DNA of 64,000 nt, taken from an uncultured Bacteroides sp. (GTDB lineage Bacteria > Bacteroidota > Bacteroidia > Bacteroidales > Bacteroidaceae). The translations under genes and the position numbers were made by a program. Positions within the stretch are counted from its first letter, which is position 1, and every line of letters starts with the position of its first letter. Below the pieces are notes generated by a model that did no database searches, had not been told where the DNA came from, and worked only from the letters and a program-made list of their open reading frames with translations. Below, in pieces: positions 36,857-42,699 of this stretch. The stretch lies in contig NZ_CABUHK010000017.1 of the NCBI RefSeq assembly GCF_902491285.1, forward strand, positions 11,178-75,177, given 5' to 3'.

Positions 36857-37195
36857 ATGATACGAAAATTCATTTCCTATATAAAAGAACAGATTAATAA
36901 TCAGTCATATACATACACAATACATGAAAATACGGATTATGTACATAGTATGTATGTTGATATAGATAATGATACTAATTTAGGTCGTGTAACACTATGG
37001 GATGATAATTCTTGTGTTATGGAAATCCTTAGTATCGAAACAGGAAATTGTTTATTCTCCGAAAGATATGAGTTCGCATCTTTTAATGAACTGATCGGGA
37101 AATTTGATAATTTCTATTCAATATTATCACAAACAGGGTTACATGATAAGTTAGGAACGGTCGCTAACAAACAACTAAATGCTGCAAACAATTAG
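36857..37195 (+). CDS. Cassette 6: TriTu-type immunity-like protein
   Basis: A 112-residue protein. The central text YVDIDNDTNLGRVTLWDDNSCVMEILSIETGNCLF resembles small immunity proteins in which a strand pattern 'ID-x-D-x-G-R-x-T-x-W-x-D-x-S-C' recurs; I place it there with modest confidence. The last residues ANKQLNAANN are encoded by the recombination site itself, since the stop lies inside 37158-37210. Confidence 0.6.
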   Translation: MIRKFISYIKEQINNQSYTYTIHENTDYVHSMYVDIDNDTNLGRVTLWDDNSCVMEILSIETGNCLFSERYEFASFNELIGKFDNFYSILSQTGLHDKLGTVANKQLNAANN

Positions 37196-37210
37196 CTGCA
37201 AACAATTATC
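37158..37210 (+). repeat. attC-like site 6
   Basis: CGGTCGCTAA matches the complement of the cassette 6 start TTAGCAACCG (36836-36845) at nine of ten positions. The inner stem CTAA/TTAG is short. The stop codon of gene 6 (37193-37195) is within the site. Ends ATTATC. Confidence 0.72.
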
Positions 37211-37226
37211 TGTAATAAAAAAGAAT

Positions 37227-37490
37227 ATGAAATTAGCAGAAGCAATGAATACTTATAATCCTGCTTTATCTGAAATAAAGAGAAGAGGATATAATATAAA
37301 AATCAGACTGGATGAAAGCCAAAATGAAATAGAACGTTGGATTGCTCAAAAACATGATTTAGAAATAATTGGCTTCAATCCCTTATCATTATTAGGCTTG
37401 ATTATTATTGCAGAACAATATGGTAATGATTGGAATAAGGTACACACCGAAGATTGGTATGACAAAATATTAGAAAATGATGAAATATAA
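37227..37490 (+). CDS. Cassette 7: hypothetical small protein
   Basis: ATG 37227 is taken as the start (MKLAEAMNTYNPALSEIKRRGYNIKIR..., 87 residues). The longer frame from 37179 would run through the preceding recombination site. It contains EIIGFNPLSLLGLIIIAEQYGNDW. No family was recognised. Seven bases of the next site are complementary to the start of this cassette. Confidence 0.55.
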   Translation: MKLAEAMNTYNPALSEIKRRGYNIKIRLDESQNEIERWIAQKHDLEIIGFNPLSLLGLIIIAEQYGNDWNKVHTEDWYDKILENDEI

Positions 37491-37544
37491 CAGATAACAA
37501 GCGAATGAACCGCCTTAACGGTCAGTTATTCACAAACCATTAGT
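37491..37544 (+). repeat. attC-like site 7
   Basis: CAGATAA is complementary to the cassette 7 start TTATCTG (37206-37212). The inner arms GAAT-G-AACCG and CGGT..ATTC pair with a bulged G. Ends ATTAGT. Confidence 0.75.
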
Positions 37545-37558
37545 CATTATAAAACAAT

Positions 37559-38152
37559 ATGTATATCAAAGAACTATCGAAAGGAATAAAAATAAAAGGT
37601 TTTAAAAAGAATAGCTTAACTTGGTTATGCCAATGTGATCCTTTTGTTTATATGTTCAGAATTGATCCAGGCAAATATTGTGATAAAAATTGGCAATATT
37701 ATACTTTGGAGATAGGAATCTATTCTTCAGATGTTTTTGCTTTGTGTTGGGGTAAAGTGCCAAAGGGTAAAAGTGTAAAAAATACAGATTGTTGTTTGAG
37801 AGGTAGAATTTCTGATTTCTTTCAAGAAAATGGCGACATTGAATTTTATGAAGATGTAGATGTAAAGGAATTACAAGAAAGAATAAATTTCTTAATTGAA
37901 AAAGATATTATTCCTTTCTTTAATAAAATAAAATCATTTGAAAAGCTATATAGAATAATGCTTTTCTACGAAGAAAAGGCTATTCAACAAGAATTGCATC
38001 AAATATATATTGCTTGTATTGAATATGTAATGAATAAAAAAAATGATGCTTTAATACGATTAGAGAAAATCAATAATCAAGTATGGAAGAAGAAGGCACA
38101 AGAAGTAATAATGAGAATGACTAACAAACAACTAAGTGCTGAAAACAATTAG
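37559..38152 (+). CDS. Cassette 8: DUF4304-like protein
   Basis: A 197-residue protein. The beginning (IKIKGFKKNSLTWLCQCDPFVYMFRIDPGKYCDKNWQYYTLEIGIYS) follows the pattern of DUF4304 proteins, in which a 'FKKKG-x-x-W' start is followed by strands. The C-terminal half is helical. The final residues TNKQLSAENN come from the recombination site and resemble the tail of gene 6 (ANKQLNAANN). It may be an immunity-type protein. Confidence 0.58.
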   Translation: MYIKELSKGIKIKGFKKNSLTWLCQCDPFVYMFRIDPGKYCDKNWQYYTLEIGIYSSDVFALCWGKVPKGKSVKNTDCCLRGRISDFFQENGDIEFYEDVDVKELQERINFLIEKDIIPFFNKIKSFEKLYRIMLFYEEKAIQQELHQIYIACIEYVMNKKNDALIRLEKINNQVWKKKAQEVIMRMTNKQLSAENN

Positions 38153-38167
38153 TTGCAACCCATTATT
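38117..38167 (+). repeat. attC-like site 8
   Basis: ATGACTAA is complementary to the cassette 8 start TTAGTCAT (37540-37547). The inner stem CAACTAA with TTAGTTG is perfect. The stop codon of gene 8 lies inside. Ends ATTATT. Confidence 0.78.
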
Positions 38168-38171
38168 GACG

Positions 38172-38711
38172 ATGAAAAAAGAATGTGAAAATATATTCGG
38201 AAACAAATCTAAGTTCGCAATAGAAGTAAAGCTATGGCAACTTAATGAAAGTCCTATATTCATAAACTATTGTTTATGGATAAGCAACAATATGGTCGGA
38301 AATATTAAACAATCTGCTGTGTTGTCAGCAGAATTGGATCGTATCTTCAATGTAACTGAACAAAAAGGACAACGCCATATTTCCTCTGATAATTTGTCGG
38401 CAAATGCGTTCACAGACAAATTAATTGAAAATATCTGGCTTAACGAATGTGATTTCACGCAAAATCCAACATTTGCTAATCTTGACATACTTTCGCAGCA
38501 TGGAGAGTGCTTTGAAGGTTATTTTGTGTTTCTTGTAGAACAACAAGGTCATGAATGGCTACTAACAAAAGATAACATAGATAATCGGTATTATAACATC
38601 AAGTTGCCCGCAGGAATGATATATTCATATTTTGAAGAATTTTCAAAATGGATTAGAGATTCAACAATCTTGGCATTACGAATTGATAAAGCGTCAATAA
38701 CAAACAGATAA
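38172..38711 (+). CDS. Cassette 9: Imm42-like candidate immunity protein
   Basis: ATG 38172 gives 179 residues (MKKECENIFGNKSKFAIEVKLWQ...). The order 'SKFAIE..., W-I-S-N-N-M-V-G, then L-x-x-E-L-D-R-I' resembles the Imm42 immunity family, but I cannot confirm it. The longer frame from 38136 starts within the preceding site and is rejected. The last residues run into its own site. Confidence 0.6.
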   Translation: MKKECENIFGNKSKFAIEVKLWQLNESPIFINYCLWISNNMVGNIKQSAVLSAELDRIFNVTEQKGQRHISSDNLSANAFTDKLIENIWLNECDFTQNPTFANLDILSQHGECFEGYFVFLVEQQGHEWLLTKDNIDNRYYNIKLPAGMIYSYFEEFSKWIRDSTILALRIDKASITNR

Positions 38712-38748
38712 ATCGCCCTTAAATGGCAATTATCTGCCAAACATTAGT
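38692..38748 (+). repeat. attC-like site 9
   Basis: CGTCAATAA is complementary to the cassette 9 start TTATTGACG (38163-38171). Stem CAGATAA with TTATCTG, inner GCC/GGC. Ends ATTAGT. Confidence 0.82.
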
Positions 38749-38772
38749 TGCAATAAAAAAAATGAAGAAAAA

Positions 38773-39468
38773 ATGAATGTAATACCGGAAAAAGAATATT
38801 CGTTCTCAAATGCGCTCTTTTGGGACGTAATATTACATCATCATATACAAGCATTTGATAAGGTAAGAAATGAAAATTTTGATGAAGTGTGGGATGAAAA
38901 ACTTGCACCTGCATCATTAGACAAAAAGGAATTTATGGAGTATTGGAGTAAGCTATCTCAAATGGATTTAGAAACATCAGAAAATCAAGGTGAGATAGAA
39001 AATCCGAATATCCTAATACTTCCTATCGGAGATGATATTACATTAACAATAGAATATCATCCATGTTGTACATACTATTTTTTGAATGATGTTCTGATTG
39101 GCGAGGTTAGCGGCAATTATCACTTAAAATATCTCACATATCCAGAACTAATGCGGATTACAAAGTTAAAATATGGAGATATACTATTTCATCTACTTTT
39201 GCCTTTGTCTGCAATCAGAGAACAGGAAAAAGACATAGCACTTAATGAAATAGTCCAAAGATTGCAGCAAGTTCCATTATTTCAAAAACATTCCGGGTAT
39301 ATTAGCAAATGTGTCTTGAATGGGTTGTTAATACCCAACTCTGATATACAAGATATTCCCGAAATTGGAACTATATGTACAAGTAATCATTCTTATAGGA
39401 ATGCTTTGAAATACGATGATGATAAACAGGAAATTAAAGAATTAAATATACTTTTGTCAAAATTGTAA
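38773..39468 (+). CDS. Cassette 10: hypothetical protein
   Basis: A 231-residue soluble protein (MNVIPEKEYSFSNALFWDVILHHHIQAFD...). It includes a strand-rich centre (ILILPIGDDITLTIEYHPCCTYYFLNDVLIGEVSGNYHL) and a helical end. No family was recognised. Single gene of its cassette, A/T-rich. Confidence 0.6.
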   Translation: MNVIPEKEYSFSNALFWDVILHHHIQAFDKVRNENFDEVWDEKLAPASLDKKEFMEYWSKLSQMDLETSENQGEIENPNILILPIGDDITLTIEYHPCCTYYFLNDVLIGEVSGNYHLKYLTYPELMRITKLKYGDILFHLLLPLSAIREQEKDIALNEIVQRLQQVPLFQKHSGYISKCVLNGLLIPNSDIQDIPEIGTICTSNHSYRNALKYDDDKQEIKELNILLSKL

Positions 39469-39471
39469 ATA

Positions 39472-39526
39472 TGCAACTAACAAGCACCTGTGCCACCTAA
39501 ACAGTGGCAAGCTGCATCTCATTACC
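39472..39526 (+). repeat. attC-like site 10
   Basis: TGCAACTAA is complementary to TTAGTTGCA in the cassette 10 start (38744-38752). Stem GCCAC with GTGGC, flanked by AGC/GCT. Ends ATTACC. Confidence 0.8.
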
Positions 39527-39544
39527 GACGAGAAAACAAAAATA

Positions 39545-40294
39545 ATGAAACAAATATTAACTGATTATCTTGATATATGCTTGAAATTCCGAAAGGAATA
39601 TCTTAGCAAGCCAGAACGGAAGCAGCGGCACATTCTTTTAACGGAATGGGATAAGGCTCAATATGCGGACGGCAATCCAACTATCCCTGAATTATATGAA
39701 TTTTGGGATAATCACAAAGATGTAAGCTATAATAAAGTTTTTATCGAGAAGGTAATAGTCCCAGCAGTTAATGTTGATATTGGAAATGAAGGCATTGAAG
39801 GATTGAAATTCCTATTCTACTGTCTGCGTGGTAAGGATGCGTTTTTATATAGGTCATCTGATAGTCCCGTATCTATCTTTTCTAATGAGAGGAATTATAA
39901 ATACAGCCCATTTCAGTTAGCTGATATGGTGCTTGAAAAAGAGCCGGATAATGAAGATGCGTTAAAAGTAAAATATTTCATTGGGAAAGAGATTTTATGG
40001 TATTCAATACATGAAATTCCATATGGCGTTTTGAATGGTGTGAATGGAGCAAATATTTCGGATATACCGGATATGCTAAGTTCTGTTGATAGATTCCAAA
40101 CCATTTCAAACAAACTAAAAATTGACAATGACAAAATCCTTATAGAAGATTGCCGAAAATTTTATGCCGCATATAGAGAATATCTACAACAACTGGAACG
40201 GTATGCCGATTTTGAAGATTATTTGAATAAGAATAATATTTCATATGAACGGTATTGTAGTACATACTATTACGACAAGGAGAATAAAAGATAA
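39545..40294 (+). CDS. Cassette 11: hypothetical protein
   Basis: A 249-residue soluble protein, mostly helical (LTDYLDICLKFRKEYLSKPERKQRHILLTEWDKAQYADG). It carries YLQQLERYADFEDYLNKNNISYERYCSTYYYDKENKR at the end. No family was recognised. Single gene of its cassette. Confidence 0.6.
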   Translation: MKQILTDYLDICLKFRKEYLSKPERKQRHILLTEWDKAQYADGNPTIPELYEFWDNHKDVSYNKVFIEKVIVPAVNVDIGNEGIEGLKFLFYCLRGKDAFLYRSSDSPVSIFSNERNYKYSPFQLADMVLEKEPDNEDALKVKYFIGKEILWYSIHEIPYGVLNGVNGANISDIPDMLSSVDRFQTISNKLKIDNDKILIEDCRKFYAAYREYLQQLERYADFEDYLNKNNISYERYCSTYYYDKENKR

Positions 40295-40307
40295 TCAGTA
40301 ACAAAAA

Positions 40308-40364
40308 CGTCGGTAACAAACGGATGAATCTCCCCTAAAGGTCGATTATCCGCCAGCCATTAGC
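40308..40364 (+). repeat. attC-like site 11
   Basis: CGTCGGTAA is complementary to the cassette 11 start TTACCGACG (39522-39530). The arms CGGAT-G-AATC and GATT-ATCCG pair with a bulged G. Ends ATTAGC. Confidence 0.83.
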
Positions 40365-40379
40365 ATCAATGAATGAATT

Positions 40380-40823
40380 ATGAACAAAAGAATAAATAGC
40401 AGGTCTGAATATTGGCAAAGGTATGATACCCTATGTAGTAATATAAAGTCTGAAAATAATCAGTTGGCAGAACAACTTATAAATGCAAAATTACATGTCA
40501 ATGGCTTGACTGATGGTTGGTATGACTTCCTAAATTTGTTTAAGGAGTTAATATTCAAGAATGCTGATACTTTAAGTTCAGATTGTAAAGTACAAGCAGA
40601 TATTCTAATTACTCAATTAGAAAAAGTTCTCGTACCGCAAAACAGATATGGTGGTATGACCGTCAATGAACGTCTTGTTATTGCTAACAAAATGGATGAA
40701 TTTGATAACGCAATAGACAACAAAGACACATTGAGAATCATAGAAATTCTAAAAAGTGTAGAATTGACTGATGACAATATCAATACTATTCTTAAGAGTT
40801 TCAAAATGCCAGCTATTAAATAA
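40380..40823 (+). CDS. Cassette 12: hypothetical small helical protein
   Basis: A 147-residue soluble protein. A conserved-looking part is HVNGLTDGWYDFLNLFKELI and RYGGMTVNERLVIANKMDEFDNAIDNKDTLRIIEILKSVELTD, which reads like a small helical immunity-type protein. No family was confirmed. Confidence 0.58.
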   Translation: MNKRINSRSEYWQRYDTLCSNIKSENNQLAEQLINAKLHVNGLTDGWYDFLNLFKELIFKNADTLSSDCKVQADILITQLEKVLVPQNRYGGMTVNERLVIANKMDEFDNAIDNKDTLRIIEILKSVELTDDNINTILKSFKMPAIK

Positions 40824-40836
40824 GGGATAAAAAATA

Positions 40837-40888
40837 TGATGCTAACAAACAGCACACCGTCTAAAGCGGCAAGCTGCCAAACATTATC
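40837..40888 (+). repeat. attC-like site 12
   Basis: TGATGCTAA is complementary to the cassette 12 start TTAGCATCA (40360-40368). Stem CAGC/GCTG with inner CCG/CGG. Ends ATTATC. Confidence 0.83.
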
Positions 40889-40904
40889 ATAAACACTAAT
40901 ACTA

Positions 40905-41534
40905 ATGAAATTTAGAATATTGGCAACAATACATTTGATAGGGATGGCATTAGCCATATTGAGATTATGCTTCGTCCCATTCGAAAACCATTTACGATAT
41001 GGTATCGGGCATACAGTATGTTGGATAATCGTTATAACTGCTGTTCTTGCCTTTTTCTGTGTACCTCAAACAATATCTTTGCGAAAGTGGATTAAACGGT
41101 ATTTTGGGGTTTATCTTTTTAATACATGCTTTATGGCATTATATCCATTGGCAATAGTTATCTTGTTTATAATGGCTGCATTTGTACCCGAAGGGTGGCG
41201 TTTGTGGGTGGTAGAGGATTGTTTTGTGCAAGCTCTGATACCCAAACCGATAGAGTGCGAGAACGCTACTTATGTTATTCGCAAATGGGAGGATGTAAAT
41301 TATACCGACAATAATGAAAGGTTTTATCTGTATAGAAAAGCATCGCTTGTTGAACATCTGATAAGCATACGTCACGCCGCAGATATTGAGTATGAAAAAG
41401 GGTATGCAAGGCGGATTTTAGAAGTGGACGAAAACAAAGGAATACTTAAAGTTGAAGTGGATGTCTATACTGATTATGACTTTGCCAGAACAGAAATTCA
41501 AGAATGGGAAATAAATAAAGAGGAAACAAAATGA
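40905..41534 (+). CDS. Cassette 13: membrane protein
   Basis: A 209-residue protein with three hydrophobic helices (ILATIHLIGMALAILRLCF, HTVCWIIVITAVLAFFCV and LFNTCFMALYPLAIVILFIMAAF), followed by a charged soluble tail. Membrane-anchored candidate immunity protein, for example against a toxin acting at the membrane or periplasm. No family was recognised. Its TGA stop overlaps the start of the next site. Confidence 0.6.
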   Translation: MKFRILATIHLIGMALAILRLCFVPFENHLRYGIGHTVCWIIVITAVLAFFCVPQTISLRKWIKRYFGVYLFNTCFMALYPLAIVILFIMAAFVPEGWRLWVVEDCFVQALIPKPIECENATYVIRKWEDVNYTDNNERFYLYRKASLVEHLISIRHAADIEYEKGYARRILEVDENKGILKVEVDVYTDYDFARTEIQEWEINKEETK

Positions 41535-41581
41535 TAACATACAGCAACACCGCTTAATACGGCACGCTGGCAACCATTACC
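41531..41581 (+). repeat. attC-like site 13
   Basis: ATGATAA is complementary to the cassette 13 start TTATCAT (40884-40890). Stem CAGC/GCTG with inner CCG/CGG. Ends ATTACC. Confidence 0.8.
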
Positions 41582-41595
41582 AACAGAGTAAAAAA

Positions 41596-42027
41596 ATGAA
41601 AGTATATAGAATAGCAATAAATATGATTAAGCAAACCAAGATTTTAAAATTTATAATCCCTATTGTAGTATTCATTCTATTGTATACTGTCTCAACAATT
41701 AGAAACAACAATGTAAGAAAGGATGGCATATATTCTATCGTAACTCTTATTAAATACGGTTCTGCTTATAGAGGGCAAAGTGCAAAATATGAATTTATAT
41801 ATAATAAGACTTTATATGAAGGAAGTTTTTTTATATCATTTGCCGAGAGTAAAAACACTCCAATCGGAACCCGTTACTTTGTAACATTCTTAGCCAAAGC
41901 CCCCGACCGACATCTTATATTAGACAGCGTACCATCTTGGTTTACTCTAAAAGCACCGGATAAAGGATGGAAAACATTACCTACACAAAAACAACTACGA
42001 ATAATGATGAAAGATAGCTTGAATTAA
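41596..42027 (+). CDS. Cassette 14: membrane-anchored protein
   Basis: A 143-residue protein with one N-terminal membrane helix (FIIPIVVFILLYTVSTI, about 20-36). A small beta-rich domain follows (YEFIYNKTLYEGSFFISFAESKNTPIGTRYFVTFL), like the extracytoplasmic domains of DUF3592-type proteins. No definite family. Its recombination site is truncated (42031-42049). Confidence 0.6.
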   Translation: MKVYRIAINMIKQTKILKFIIPIVVFILLYTVSTIRNNNVRKDGIYSIVTLIKYGSAYRGQSAKYEFIYNKTLYEGSFFISFAESKNTPIGTRYFVTFLAKAPDRHLILDSVPSWFTLKAPDKGWKTLPTQKQLRIMMKDSLN

Positions 42028-42030
42028 AAT

Positions 42031-42049
42031 GCTGCCACCGAACATTAAC
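42031..42049 (+). repeat. Truncated attC-like site 14
   Basis: Only the 3' half is left (GCTGCCACCGAACATTAAC). The bases complementary to the cassette 14 start (GTTGGTAA would be expected) are absent, so this cassette should no longer be excisable at this end. Confidence 0.6.
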
Positions 42050-42070
42050 TTGTAAATACATAAACGAAAA

Positions 42071-42469
42071 ATGAAACAGAAATATTATATAATCAAACTC
42101 TTATTGAAAATATGGTTTGGAATATTATGTATTAGTCTATTGTGTACTACGGGTATTATTTGGCTAAAGACTCAAAATATAAAACCTGTACCAGATATGG
42201 AAACTTCTTATAGAGGCATGGCATTAGTTTGGTCAATTTTGGGAATTTTGGCATTATCTACCGGAGCAATCACTTTGTTCTTGAACTGCTTTGCAAGAGT
42301 TAGAAACAGCATACTGTATAGTTCCCTATCATTTTTTCTTATTCCTATTTTGATGATTTTATTTTCTGGAACAATGTGCTTGTATGATACTACAATACCA
42401 TTTTTACTTTGTTTATTGGTGTCATACATATTGTTTAGATATAAAATAATACAGAAAACAAGCGGATGA
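42071..42469 (+). CDS. Cassette 15: membrane protein
   Basis: A 132-residue hydrophobic protein with about four membrane helices (IWFGILCISLLCTTGIIWL, ALVWSILGILALSTGAITLFL, SILYSSLSFFLIPILMILF and LLCLLVSYILF). No recognised family. It overlaps the 5' edge of the last site. Confidence 0.58.
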   Translation: MKQKYYIIKLLLKIWFGILCISLLCTTGIIWLKTQNIKPVPDMETSYRGMALVWSILGILALSTGAITLFLNCFARVRNSILYSSLSFFLIPILMILFSGTMCLYDTTIPFLLCLLVSYILFRYKIIQKTSG

Positions 42470-42505
42470 ATCGCCCTAATGGTTGATTAGTTACCGGACA
42501 TTATC
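42452..42505 (+). repeat. attC-like site 15 (degenerate outer arm)
   Basis: The inner arms around CGGATGAATC and GATTAG are retained, and it ends with ATTATC. The first bases do not match the cassette 15 start (TTAACTTG), so the outer stem is lost. Confidence 0.55.
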
Positions 42506-42538
42506 AGAATATGGTATTGAAGCACATAACATATTCTG
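42505..42538 (+). repeat. Possible vestige of a further cassette
   Basis: CAGAATATG (42505-42513), directly after site 15, is repeated inverted as CATATTCTG (42530-42538). This is what a cassette start and its own site would look like after loss of the gene between them. Nothing else in 42539-42660 is recognisable. Confidence 0.35.
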
Positions 42539-42665
42539 GATTTACCTTACAAATAAGTTTGTTTGGATAGAGGTTTCCATATGCAGTATGTCTTGCCAAT
42601 CCCATATCTTGTCTACAAACAAAGCCTGTTCGTCTCATTTGAAAAATGCATGCTGTCCTGTCCCT

Positions 42666-42673
42666 TATCTTCG
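42666..42673 (+). promoter_or_regulatory. Weak -7 box before the TonB receptor
   Basis: TATCTTCG differs from TAnnTTTG at one base. TTTG lies at 42638-42641 with a 24-nt spacer, longer than usual. The same TTATCTTCG text occurs at 45212-45220 before the next gene. Confidence 0.3.
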
Positions 42674-42699
42674 TGTCGAAATAAAAAACAGAATAAGTC

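Noticed and set aside
33070..42505. CRISPR array
   Set aside because: The repeated sites are 0.3-1 kb apart, vary in sequence and flank genes; there are no short regular spacers and no cas genes.
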